Assembly: GCF_000155595.1 (NCBI RefSeq) | Contig: NZ_DS989907.1 | Span: 1-64,000, forward strand | Direction: 5' to 3' | Length of the DNA: 64,000 bases | Origin: Synechococcus sp. PCC 7335 | GTDB taxonomy: Bacteria > Cyanobacteriota > Cyanobacteriia > Phormidesmidales > Phormidesmidaceae | Shown here: positions 54,375 through 63,526 of the stretch, piece after piece | Numbering within the stretch: position 1 is the first letter of the stretch | How the letters are laid out: each line of letters opens with the position of its first letter | Notes under the pieces: model-generated | Seen by the model: the letters and a program-made list of their open reading frames with translations, nothing else | The model's database searches: none | What the model was told of the DNA's origin: nothing | Program-made: the position numbers and the translations under genes

Positions 54375-54570
54375 TATACAGAGATACCCGAGGTTCTTTT
54401 ATCAAAGAAGATAGGAATCAACGCAGCTTCCTGCGGGACTATGGGGAACTGGATACAGCCTGAGCAAAAGGTCTGCCGGGGCGTTTAACAGAGCTAGGTA
54501 AGTGGAGCAATCCGAGCAATCGGTGTAATAGTGAAAATCCTAAGATGAACACCCATACAAGCGCTAAGTA

Positions 54571-54954
54571 TTAAGAAGCCCCCGCTATAGCCGTAGGCTT
54601 AGCGGTGTGAGACTTCACCCACACTAGCGGAAAGGCAATCCCTTTGTGGACTACGCCTAATGTGAGAATATTCACCGTAGTCGTTCCCACCTCCCATTGC
54701 GTACGGTCAGCTGCTAATACCCAAGGCTCAGGGATAGCCATCCAATCCGCCACCAGCTGTGCGATAACGGCGTAGTCTAGTTCAAATGCCCGAAAGAACC
54801 GTTGCTGCTGTTTGTAGTGTGATTCAGGCTTCGCTCGACCGGGGAAGGCAACCGCTAGCTCGCTGAGATGTGGCTGTAATTTTGCGCGTAACGTATTAAG
54901 CTCGAACATGGGAGTTTCAAGGGTTGTGGTTAACTTATGAAACTCCCTCCTCAC
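54571..54954 (-). pseudogene. Truncated IS4-like transposase
   Basis: 127 residues. 'SELAVAFPGRAKPESHYKQQ' and 'WVLAADRTQWEVG' (first catalytic Asp of the DDE triad) followed by 'VNILTLGVVHKGIAFPLVWV' match the N-terminal third of IS4-family transposases. Homology stops after VWV, where the orphan IS605 end begins. The other catalytic residues are gone. Confidence 0.7.
54574..54617 (+). mobile_element. Orphan IS605-type right end
   Basis: GAAGCCCCCGCTATAGCCGT then AGGCTTAGCGG and GTGTGAGACTTCAC form a hairpin with arms CCGCTA..GCC / GGC..AGCGG. It resembles the right end of the intact IS605 element at 20038-20090. It lies directly against the truncated IS4-like transposase and supplies its last codons. 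Confidence 0.5.
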
Positions 54955-55055
54955 CTATCATGCAAGCTTTTGTCCTGTACAGAGGTTCAACATAGTCGTA
55001 GACAAGGGGAGAAGCTGATGTCGTCTCATCCCCCTTACTACCATAGATACTTTTC

Positions 55056-55571
55056 TTATGCAGCTTCGCGCATTAATCGCAATACCGCTCGATCAGATCT
55101 AAAGCGGCGGACAATGATCGAAATACCTAACCAAATCACAAAACCGATAAATGGATAGGCATAGAAGCTGATATCGTGCCTCGCCGCTGGATTAGCGATT
55201 TCCAAGTTTTCAAGATGTAGTAAATAGATTGACCAAATAGATAATACGCCTAGCGAGATGCATCCAGCACCTAGAAAGTAGTTAAGACGCATTCCTAATC
55301 CAAAAACACTTCCATAGCGAATTCCAATCGTATGGTTATAGAGTATCTTAGCCTTTAATATGCCCTTATCGTTAAAGCCAATCACCCGTACACTATCACC
55401 GTTACTGACTTGAGGGGAGCCGCGATAGTAGATGGGTCTTCCATTGAGGCGAAAGGTTGTCCGTATACCAGCTCTGGCGTAACCACCAAAATAGCCCGCA
55501 GTCTTAGTCTGCTTTTCTATATGGCTAACTATGCCGGTCACTGATGTTATCGAACCTGTTGACTTTAACAA
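55056..55571 (-). CDS. Membrane protein, end of the transfer operon
   Basis: 171 residues. A beta-rich N-terminal half (possible OB- or NfeD-like fold, 'NGDSVRVIGFNDKGILKAKI'), then two membrane helices near 97-115 and 138-155. Last gene of the reverse-strand run; 55 bp after its neighbour. Confidence 0.55.
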   Translation of the reverse strand: MLKSTGSITSVTGIVSHIEKQTKTAGYFGGYARAGIRTTFRLNGRPIYYRGSPQVSNGDSVRVIGFNDKGILKAKILYNHTIGIRYGSVFGLGMRLNYFLGAGCISLGVLSIWSIYLLHLENLEIANPAARHDISFYAYPFIGFVIWLGISIIVRRFRSDRAVLRLMREAA

Positions 55572-55626
55572 GTAAATACCTCCAGAACAAGCAACATGTA
55601 GGCAGTTAGGGTATACCTAAAGCTAT

Positions 55627-56277
55627 CTAAGGTATCTCAATTGCGCAACGATTACTTAATTTATCAGTTTGGGTTAGACAAATATCAAGCTGCTCTTGAT
55701 TCCTTTCGGCGATCTTGAGCCAGGTACTCCCATTGGGAATAGAATTGATCTCATCGGCTGAGACAATATCAGCCTGATTGCCTCGCATTACCGCATAGAC
55801 TCCACTACCGCCTATTAGAATTCCAGCTATAGCAACAAAAGCAGCGCAGACTGTCGAAGCGCTAGATAATATAACAGAACGCTGATGGCGTTTTGATGAC
55901 TCTTGACCAAGTGCTTTCGCTACACCTGCTTTAATAGCTTTCATCATATCACGATGACTTTTTTCTAGCTTCTCATCGCTATGGACAATCAATTTCTCTT
56001 GCGCAAAAGAAACAATACCTCGTAGCTGTTCAATACTCTTCCCCAGTTCTTGTGCAATATCAGACTTACCTTCATCAAGTGTTGTCTTAACAGATAGATA
56101 CGCCCTGTTCGTATCTATCTGCGATATGAACATTGCCGCAATAATCACAGCTGCCGGATCTCCCTCACTTATCTCTGCTTCAGAGAGTAATTTAGTAATG
56201 GCAATTTTCGCATCTGGTCCATAAGTTTCTAAGATACCGTCCCAGTCTAGCGTCTTTGTTACTGAAGCTACCGTCAC
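55627..56277 (-). CDS. DUF6753-like membrane protein of the transfer operon
   Basis: 216 residues. The N-terminal block 'LDWDGILETYGPDAKIAITK' and 'PAAVIIAAMFISQID' recurs twice in the next gene, so they share a domain. A membrane helix lies near 141-165 (STVCAAFVAIAGILIGGSGV). Such proteins are found in cyanobacterial conjugation clusters; the role is unknown. Confidence 0.6.
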   Translation of the reverse strand: MTVASVTKTLDWDGILETYGPDAKIAITKLLSEAEISEGDPAAVIIAAMFISQIDTNRAYLSVKTTLDEGKSDIAQELGKSIEQLRGIVSFAQEKLIVHSDEKLEKSHRDMMKAIKAGVAKALGQESSKRHQRSVILSSASTVCAAFVAIAGILIGGSGVYAVMRGNQADIVSADEINSIPNGSTWLKIAERNQEQLDICLTQTDKLSNRCAIEIP

Positions 56278-56411
56278 TATCGTTTTCCCTCCCAGCTATG
56301 TGTGTACATTACTAGTGCAAGGACTAGCTTGAACTTTGCACTGCAAAACAATGCTATGACCTTCTGCTCTTTGTAGGCCGTACTAAGTTTAGAAATATTG
56401 AGAGCTATCCC

Positions 56412-56831
56412 TTAATTGAGCATCGCTTTGGGCATTAGATAGGGTCTGTGGGTATCAACTTGAGCTATAAATAATTCTGCAATGACTACAGCCGCAGGGT
56501 GATTAGGTTCTACTTGCGCTGAAGCCAGTAGCTCAGAGATAGCCACCATACAACCAGGACCATAATCTTTGATGATACGCATCCAATCTATCCGCTTAGC
56601 CTCTACTGAACTGGTTGTAATAGCACTACTTCCCACCTCGCTAGACAGTAGTTGATTTTTACTAGCATCTAGCTGAGCAATAAATGCTGCCACAATGACG
56701 GCAGCAGCAGGGCTATTTTCACTTATCTGTGCTTCACTTAGCAAAGTAATAATGGCAGCTTTAGTACTTTGTCCATATTCATTTAGAATATAATCCCAAT
56801 CTAGTTCATGAGTCTTCATTTCGACGGTCAT
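56412..56831 (-). CDS. Tandem-repeat paralogue of the DUF6753-like domain
   Basis: 139 residues built from two copies of the same unit: 'LDWDYILNEYGQSTKAAIIT' ... AAAVIVAAFIAQLD and 'IDWMRIIKDYGPGCMVAISE' ... 'PAAVVIAELFIAQVD'. No membrane helix. Likely partner of the neighbouring protein. Spaced 6 bp from the upstream gene. Confidence 0.6.
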   Translation of the reverse strand: MTVEMKTHELDWDYILNEYGQSTKAAIITLLSEAQISENSPAAAVIVAAFIAQLDASKNQLLSSEVGSSAITTSSVEAKRIDWMRIIKDYGPGCMVAISELLASAQVEPNHPAAVVIAELFIAQVDTHRPYLMPKAMLN

Positions 56832-56837
56832 GGTCGT

Positions 56838-58346
56838 TCACCTTCCACCTATATCTTTTACATTACCTGTGCGTGGGCGTATATCCGAATGGGCTCTGTC
56901 TTTGGCTCTACTTATGACAATTTCTCGCGCTTTGTGGTAATGCTTATGAATATTAGAAAAGTCTTGGGGAGTTTGTCCATTCCCCTCTATCCCTCTGCCT
57001 ATTGAGCGAGCAACAATGTGTTTAGGCTTCTCTCCGTCAAATGTCTTAACAACAATCAGTCCAGATTGAAGGTTACCATCTTTGTCTTTGGTACTTGTTC
57101 TGCTATAAACGTAAACTGATTTACCATCGGTTACAGTCTTAGTCGGTGACTCTTCAGTCGTCAATATATTAGCTGTTGCGATCGCCTTTGAACCCTTGGG
57201 CGCGAGCGGGCCAAGATTTGTCACTTGTGACTGACCAGTTTTATCGCTCATTACTTGACGCATCCAAGCGGAACGCTGTTCAGATGCAGGCGCTGCCGCC
57301 ACCATTCGATTATGAATACTGTTAAACTTCTGCTCTAGATATGGGTTTTTCCCACCCGTTATCTTATCGACTGAGACTTTTGGCCTACCCTGTTCATACT
57401 CGTACTTGAATACCAGCTCATTACTTTGATGAATTTCAACTATATCGCCAGTTCTAGTAATTGAAAGTTCATCGCCTTCATAACGGAGCTGTGTGCCGGG
57501 TTCAGAAGTGTTAACATCCGTGTTCAGTGACGTGGAATGTGCAGCTTGAGCTTCTTTATATCCAGCAATATTCTCAGTGACTTCTACAATTCTTCGCTGC
57601 TCTGAGCCATAGTCAGTGGCCTTCTGAGTGCTCCCGACTTCAAGAACTGAATCAGTAACTGCAACGAAAGCTTGGGTAGGGCGATGCTCACTAACTTCTT
57701 TGGAAGCTTCTTCTTCTAATGATTCTTCCGGCTGAAGAGAAGTCGGAGGTGAAGTACTTTGAAACCTGGAAGTATTGTTTAGCTCAGAAGTTTCTATGGG
57801 TTTCTCTAGATTGAGACTGCCTTCTCGACTAGTTCGAGCGCTATCAAGAAGAACTGAATTATCTTCGAGCTTGCTTTGGATGTCTCCATATGCTTCAGCT
57901 GCGCCATAGAGCTTATTTATTCGATCATCTTGAGCCTCTGATATAAAAGCCGTGGGGTTACGCTGTGGCTGTTTTTGCGCATTTACGACTGTGGCGATCT
58001 TTTGTCTAACATTGTCCATCGAGCTAGATATTGCTTCTCTAACCTTTGGGTCTAATGCCCCTTTGTAAGACATCACCTGCTGGACAACGCCTGTGCTTTT
58101 TTGCGCTATGGAAGGAGTTACTACTTCTACCTTAGCTACCCCACTATTAAGGATACGGTTCGCCGTTTCGATAACTGGCTTTTGCCCTTTTTCTTGGTTA
58201 TCCTTACGGTTCCGCATAAATTGACGTACTTTCTTTTCAACACTATCTCCTATCGCATTACCAATAATGCGGGAAGTATCGCGCTGCATGTCGCCCTGCA
58301 CAGCGCCTTTTGACTCTTCAAAACCACGTTGTATAGAATCACTCAT
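56838..58346 (-). CDS. Transfer-operon protein, unknown function
   Basis: 502 residues, soluble, polar, mostly disordered-looking in the middle. The C-terminal third ('YVYSRTSTKDKDGNLQSGLI') looks folded. It starts 5 bp after the coupling protein gene, suggesting a joint role. Relaxase motifs (HUH or similar) are not visible. Confidence 0.6.
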   Translation of the reverse strand: MSDSIQRGFEESKGAVQGDMQRDTSRIIGNAIGDSVEKKVRQFMRNRKDNQEKGQKPVIETANRILNSGVAKVEVVTPSIAQKSTGVVQQVMSYKGALDPKVREAISSSMDNVRQKIATVVNAQKQPQRNPTAFISEAQDDRINKLYGAAEAYGDIQSKLEDNSVLLDSARTSREGSLNLEKPIETSELNNTSRFQSTSPPTSLQPEESLEEEASKEVSEHRPTQAFVAVTDSVLEVGSTQKATDYGSEQRRIVEVTENIAGYKEAQAAHSTSLNTDVNTSEPGTQLRYEGDELSITRTGDIVEIHQSNELVFKYEYEQGRPKVSVDKITGGKNPYLEQKFNSIHNRMVAAAPASEQRSAWMRQVMSDKTGQSQVTNLGPLAPKGSKAIATANILTTEESPTKTVTDGKSVYVYSRTSTKDKDGNLQSGLIVVKTFDGEKPKHIVARSIGRGIEGNGQTPQDFSNIHKHYHKAREIVISRAKDRAHSDIRPRTGNVKDIGGR

Positions 58347-58351
58347 ATTCT

Positions 58352-60097
58352 TTATACATCCTGTAACATCATGTCAAGAGGCGATGCGTTAGTTTTTGAT
58401 TTAATGATCGGCAACCTATTCTGAAAATCGTCAATCCGCTTACTAATCTCATCTGGGGCAACTTGCTTATTTCCTATGCCTGTACGCTCTTTTTCAGATA
58501 GGAAGGTTTCCCAACTTTCTTCAACCATCTTTTGAATTTCAAGTTCACTATCAGCAATTTTCAGCGGCTGGAACCGCACAGGAATAAAACGTTCTGTTTT
58601 AGTACCGTATCCGGGACTAAGTAGTACGCAACAGCCTTCTGCTTGGTTCATAAACTCATCTGGAGTCATCAGACGTTTTTTGGTTCTGTGTTCGGTACGG
58701 GTTCGGGGTCTGCCATACGTTCTATTTTTAGTCTTGTAAACAACGTCTTGTTCGCCTAACGTTTCGCTAAAGGTTTTTGCTGATTCAAGTGATTGTGGGT
58801 TGAAGAAAAACTTAGTGGCGGTGTTGGTATAGATCACGTCCGCTTGGTCCTTGCCATAAGTCTTACGTAGCTGACCTAGTGATTGATAGCCAATTTGAGT
58901 GCATAGACCGTATTTTCGTTTCTCCGACAACCACTCGGCAATTTCTGGGAAATACATCGAAGGCATCTCATCTAAGGAAAGAAATAATGGCTCTTTGCGG
59001 CCATGCAACACGTTGCGGCTGACCAGCGCATTGATTACGGAAGCGATTAAAGGAGAAACAACTAGGCGAATGTTTTGCTTAACGCCAAAGATAATCAGTT
59101 TACGTCCGGTAATATCAAGTGGAATGGTTGTCTTACCAACAAGTGAAGGTAGTATATCTGGGCGCATTAGCTGACCAAAGAGGAGGGCTGCCGTTCCTCG
59201 AATCGAGTCAACTGTCCTTTCTGACTTCGCAGTAGATAATAGCTGTCCAAAAGCGAGATCCAACCACGGGTCTATCTTACTAACACCGCGCACTCGACTA
59301 ATCATGTCTTCGTCTTTAAGAATAGTGTACGCTGTCAGAATATCTGGATACTTCAGCGCTTTTGCAAGGAGTAGCGCAGCTTCTGTAGCAAGCTCTCCAG
59401 CGGGTCCAAAGAACGCATCTGTACTGCTGGCATCAGTAGCCGCCATTTGAAAGTTTTTAACCAATGTCTTGGCAACTTGACTAGCGCCAGTTGCATCTCG
59501 GCAATTGTAAATTAGGTCAACTACATTACAGACGGCTGACTCCTTGTATCCGGGAGCAAAGATAGAGACTTCGTAACCTAAATCTTCTGCTAAAGGTGCA
59601 ATAGTCTTGGTTAACCCCGGATAGTCTGTGTCCAACAGCATAGTAGACAGTCCTTGGGCGATCGCAGACCTTAATGTTGGTATCGTTACCGTAAAAGACT
59701 TTCCTGACCCAGCCCCACCAATAATAGACGTACCTCTAGCTGCATCTGGTAACCAAACAGTATTTTTATCTGCTGTTATTTTACTCTCTTCGCTAATCTT
59801 GGGAGAGTTTATCCATAGCGTCACCTCGTCATGGCGTTTACTTTTTAACTGTTGGTGTGATCGCTTGCGAGCAAAGCTCTTATGTTTTTGATTTGCCCAC
59901 TTTCCTGTCCCAAGTACGTTTTTCCTGTTACCACTAAATATATTGCCGAGTATTACTATAATAAGCAGTGCAGAACAACTGAGTACCAGAAACAGAACAT
60001 TTGGACTTAGGCCGAGGATCGTATTGTCACTCTCAATTGAGAGCTGCTTAGTAGGGATTTCTTGTACTGAGGCAGTCTGGGCTAAATAGGAATGCAT
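58352..60097 (-). CDS. VirD4/TraG-type coupling protein
   Basis: 581 residues. N-terminal membrane helix (VLFLVLSCSALLIIVILGNI near 34-53). Walker A 'SIIGGAGSGKSFTVTIPT' near 117-134, Walker B 'LFLSLDEMPSMY' near 368-379, and a C-terminal TraM-recognition region ('VIYTNTATKFFFNPQSLESA'). It links DNA substrates to the type IV secretion channel. Centre of the transfer operon. Confidence 0.88.
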   Translation of the reverse strand: MHSYLAQTASVQEIPTKQLSIESDNTILGLSPNVLFLVLSCSALLIIVILGNIFSGNRKNVLGTGKWANQKHKSFARKRSHQQLKSKRHDEVTLWINSPKISEESKITADKNTVWLPDAARGTSIIGGAGSGKSFTVTIPTLRSAIAQGLSTMLLDTDYPGLTKTIAPLAEDLGYEVSIFAPGYKESAVCNVVDLIYNCRDATGASQVAKTLVKNFQMAATDASSTDAFFGPAGELATEAALLLAKALKYPDILTAYTILKDEDMISRVRGVSKIDPWLDLAFGQLLSTAKSERTVDSIRGTAALLFGQLMRPDILPSLVGKTTIPLDITGRKLIIFGVKQNIRLVVSPLIASVINALVSRNVLHGRKEPLFLSLDEMPSMYFPEIAEWLSEKRKYGLCTQIGYQSLGQLRKTYGKDQADVIYTNTATKFFFNPQSLESAKTFSETLGEQDVVYKTKNRTYGRPRTRTEHRTKKRLMTPDEFMNQAEGCCVLLSPGYGTKTERFIPVRFQPLKIADSELEIQKMVEESWETFLSEKERTGIGNKQVAPDEISKRIDDFQNRLPIIKSKTNASPLDMMLQDV

Positions 60098-60121
60098 ATC
60101 CTGGATGATGACAGTTGGCTG

Positions 60122-60748
60122 CTACTTAGAAGAGAGATCGCGATCTGCTTGGATGGAGGTATTTGCAATCGTTGAATTAGCTAATGCAGTAACTGCCTCT
60201 AGCGAGCCACACTCTAATCCAACGTAATACTGATAGCTATCTATACGCCAATACATCCTGGCTTCGGTACAACTAGCTGCTGTAGTCCAAGGAATAAAAA
60301 AACCTGGGATATTATCAGTAAGTAGAACTGTTCCTGGTCGATCGGTCGATTGAGGAACATTATCAGGTAATGGCTGAGGAAACAATATATCTAAGTTCTC
60401 AACCGGATTCAACGTCTTGTCTGTTATATATTCACCAGAAACTGATCCAAAGTTACAGTAGCTAGCACCTAGACAACTTTCACCATAATCGAAACTGACT
60501 AAATAGCGTTTATCAGCATCAGATTCTAGAAATCCTGTCACTACTTCTTCAATGCTGCTATTAACACCCGTTACTTCGCTCGGTAGCAGAATTGGGACTT
60601 CCGTCTGCATCTCTTGTAATAGAGCAGAGGTGTTAAAAGGGACTATTGAGTTGTTATCGGCTTTAGTCGGCTGCTGATTAATACTAATCAAGTATATAAG
60701 ACTAGCAGAAACAAAGCACGCTAATACTACTACCCACCTCTTATTCAT
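60122..60748 (-). CDS. Membrane-anchored exported protein of the transfer operon
   Basis: 208 residues with an N-terminal signal anchor (WVVVLACFVSASLIYLISI). Periplasmic part has cysteine pairs (CLGASYC, C..A near 160). No family recognised. 24 bp upstream of the coupling protein gene. Confidence 0.6.
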   Translation of the reverse strand: MNKRWVVVLACFVSASLIYLISINQQPTKADNNSIVPFNTSALLQEMQTEVPILLPSEVTGVNSSIEEVVTGFLESDADKRYLVSFDYGESCLGASYCNFGSVSGEYITDKTLNPVENLDILFPQPLPDNVPQSTDRPGTVLLTDNIPGFFIPWTTAASCTEARMYWRIDSYQYYVGLECGSLEAVTALANSTIANTSIQADRDLSSK

Positions 60749-60815
60749 AACTACTGCCCTTTAAACACACAACGATCACTTGTCTAACTCACCACATACA
60801 TGTCAGTTTCTTTCC

Positions 60816-61229
60816 CTATTGGCCTTGTCCCCAGTCAGATGCAATTTCCGCAGCAGCTTCAGAAGGCACCCCAGCTCTTTCAATATCAGATTGCCGTAGA
60901 GCACCTCCACCTTCCTCAACAATCTGAATCTCGTTATCTACTTTTCTTAACAAAGTAACACCGCCAGCAGGATCAAGTGTCCAGTAAACCATTGCATATA
61001 ATCCGTCACTGGATACACGAACATCCCATATTTCTAAGCTATCTCCATTCGTGGGTCTACTTTCAAGAATAGAACCTACTGCTGTATCGACAAAAGACTG
61101 TTCAGTCTCCGTTAGCTGTACCACTATTTGAGAAGTAGTGTTATTAGAAACTTGTGCGTGAATAGGTAAATTCGAGAAGCCAACTACCGTAAACAACGTA
61201 CAGATAAATAGAATGATTGATTTCTTCAT
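60816..61229 (-). CDS. Small exported protein
   Basis: The ATG at 61229 is chosen because it opens a signal peptide (MKKSIILFICTLFTVVGFSN). 137 residues. No family recognised. 20 bp after the wall hydrolase gene. Confidence 0.6.
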   Translation of the reverse strand: MKKSIILFICTLFTVVGFSNLPIHAQVSNNTTSQIVVQLTETEQSFVDTAVGSILESRPTNGDSLEIWDVRVSSDGLYAMVYWTLDPAGGVTLLRKVDNEIQIVEEGGGALRQSDIERAGVPSEAAAEIASDWGQGQ

Positions 61230-61249
61230 CGACTTAGCCCTTCCAGTTT

Positions 61250-63508
61250 TTAATTTTCCAGTCGGTATATTCGGCTTGGCCCATTTCCATAATATCCGTC
61301 GAAGTCGGTGTCGGATTCCCATTTAAAGCTAGCTCTACTGGAGGAATTAGATATTACACGTGAGCAACCGTCATCTTGGCAAATCCCAATATGCCATTGA
61401 TCTCCCTCAATTACGATATCGCCTGCTTTAGCATCTCCTCTTGATACCTGTGTTCCCCGGCCATTTTGTAAGTCATACTCAACACCTGGAACCCACACTT
61501 GGTTACCAGGTTTAGGATTACCTGGCATTCCACCACCGATAGGTTCTATGCCCGCCCTATCTAAGACTCTATTTACCGCCCATACACAGGCATTCCTACC
61601 GGCATCTGGCCCACTACTCGAATCCATTCCATATGACTCTTCAGCAGCTTGGGCAATACGATTAGGCAATTCACCGCCACCTGCTGATTTGCGCTCTGTT
61701 TCCAACGTGCTACATTGATTCAGCTTTTCCTCAAATTTTTCTGCGTAACCAGCAATAGTAGCGGCTTTATCAAGACGGTTTACCAACTGTCTTGCATGAT
61801 AATAGTCCTTCTCTTGGCCATTGATGAAGTAATCGAGACTACGACCCGATTGCGTGAATAGATCGTCTTTCATCCCAGCAACCAGAATCTCAACAGCATA
61901 TTCAGGCTCCAGTGCTAGGTCTGGATTTCCTACTAGGTCTTGACCAATGACTTTACCCAATCGCCTGTAGTTATCTATGTGGGTTAGTTGAACTAATCCT
62001 CTTCCATGCCAACCGCATCCACCACCATAGCTACAGGGCTTACCTGTCTCTTCAATATTAGTGCGCCAGCCAACCCCACCGACTTCGGCTTTCACAGTAG
62101 CTAATACATAGGCCAGTTGAGGTTTACTTAACCCATGTTTGTTTGATGATTCTACGACTTTGGGGATTATATAAGCAGCCTCAGTTTGGTGGTGTGATGT
62201 AGCAACCGATACCAATCCTTCTAGGCAGTCCTCGTCCATTTTTACCTGCGCCCCGGAAGAAAAAGCGCGATCATAAGCTTCTTCTACTTCTCGAAGCTTT
62301 CTTGGTGAGTTCGGACGTTTTTCTTCCCAGCTAGGAGGTGCATCTAAAGGAATCGTCGCACCGCCCAAGCCGTCCCTGACGCCTGTGATGATATCGTCTC
62401 CTTCCTTTGTCTCAATCCCCAATGGTACTTCCATAAAGTAAGCAGTACAGCCAAGGTCAATGATGCCACGCTTACACACTCGAAAAGCAAGTCCCCACTC
62501 AGCGATACCTGTCTTTTCGTCCGTACTAGTAACTTGAAGTGCAAAGGCTGGCCCAAAAGGGATACGGTAGGCACCGGCTTCATCATACATAGCACCTAGC
62601 ACACCAAAACCATCTCGTACTCGATGTTCCTTCGTTAGCCATTGTGCGCCTTCCCAACCTGAATCAGTTAGTTCGATATGTGGACACCCGCCGACACAGG
62701 CTATTGGCATCCAAACTTGCGTACCGTTGGTTCCTCCACTAACTGATTGGGGTGTTCCACTAAGACCTGAAAATTCTTCCTTCCCAAAAGCAATATCTTG
62801 CATCGGAAAGAAGTTTAGTGATGGCATCGCTACAGGGATAGGAAAGGACCCTAATGGCACATCGCCTAAACCTGGCACATCCGATATAGTTTTATCGCCT
62901 ACGCCCTCAAATTCACCTAATTGACTTTCCTCAAGGTTAGGAATTTCACTAATAGAAACATCTCCTATGACATCACGTACTTCCATCGCGCCAATTTCAG
63001 GGTTCGCAGCAATGACATCACCGAGTGTCTGATCGCCTGAAAAGATCTCACCATATTGCGAATACTTTTCTAGTGCAGGAATGTCATTCACATCCCAATG
63101 TTCTAAGAAAGGCACATCTTGAAGAAATTCATCCATCGACACGCCTTCGAGGAATTCCAAATTACCAATAGTAATGTCATCGAAGTCAGCTCCTGTGATT
63201 TCTTCAATCTGGCCAAGGGTTAGTTCTTCTGCACCTAAACCACTTTCAATATCTCCAACTTTAAGAACATCAGCAGGTGGATCACCAGCACTCCATTCTC
63301 TGCTCATGTTGTAATCAACACCTTCGATATCACCATAATCAGGCACATATCCATCTTCAGGCATTGGTGGCATGTCGTTAATGGCCGTATTCAAGATAGC
63401 GTAGGCCGTCTGCTCACCTGACGTGGACGCATCTTGAGCGATCGCACTTGGCTGGTGAGTAAAGAAAAGGACAATCGCAAGAATGAGCGAGAGAAGTATA
63501 TTAAGCAC
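61250..63508 (-). CDS. Two-domain wall hydrolase (GH19-like lysozyme plus CHAP/NlpC-like)
   Basis: 752 residues with a signal peptide (cut after SAIAQ). N-terminal 30-230: short repeats of the 'DIPALEKY'/'EIPNLEES'/'DVPGLGDV' kind, a spacing or scaffold region. A beta-rich middle follows (about 240-410). Then a GH19-like muramidase domain: 'AYVLATVKAEVGGVGWRTNI' (acid residue) and 'GWHGRGLVQLTHIDNYRRLG' near 465-505. C-terminal cysteine peptidase-like domain: 'GRNACVWAVNRVL' (Cys near 640) and 'DQWHIGICQDDG' (His near 702). It fits the VirB1-type role of opening the wall for the secretion channel. Confidence 0.8.
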   Translation of the reverse strand: MLNILLSLILAIVLFFTHQPSAIAQDASTSGEQTAYAILNTAINDMPPMPEDGYVPDYGDIEGVDYNMSREWSAGDPPADVLKVGDIESGLGAEELTLGQIEEITGADFDDITIGNLEFLEGVSMDEFLQDVPFLEHWDVNDIPALEKYSQYGEIFSGDQTLGDVIAANPEIGAMEVRDVIGDVSISEIPNLEESQLGEFEGVGDKTISDVPGLGDVPLGSFPIPVAMPSLNFFPMQDIAFGKEEFSGLSGTPQSVSGGTNGTQVWMPIACVGGCPHIELTDSGWEGAQWLTKEHRVRDGFGVLGAMYDEAGAYRIPFGPAFALQVTSTDEKTGIAEWGLAFRVCKRGIIDLGCTAYFMEVPLGIETKEGDDIITGVRDGLGGATIPLDAPPSWEEKRPNSPRKLREVEEAYDRAFSSGAQVKMDEDCLEGLVSVATSHHQTEAAYIIPKVVESSNKHGLSKPQLAYVLATVKAEVGGVGWRTNIEETGKPCSYGGGCGWHGRGLVQLTHIDNYRRLGKVIGQDLVGNPDLALEPEYAVEILVAGMKDDLFTQSGRSLDYFINGQEKDYYHARQLVNRLDKAATIAGYAEKFEEKLNQCSTLETERKSAGGGELPNRIAQAAEESYGMDSSSGPDAGRNACVWAVNRVLDRAGIEPIGGGMPGNPKPGNQVWVPGVEYDLQNGRGTQVSRGDAKAGDIVIEGDQWHIGICQDDGCSRVISNSSSRASFKWESDTDFDGYYGNGPSRIYRLEN

Positions 63509-63526
63509 AGTCCTAACGTAAGAAAC

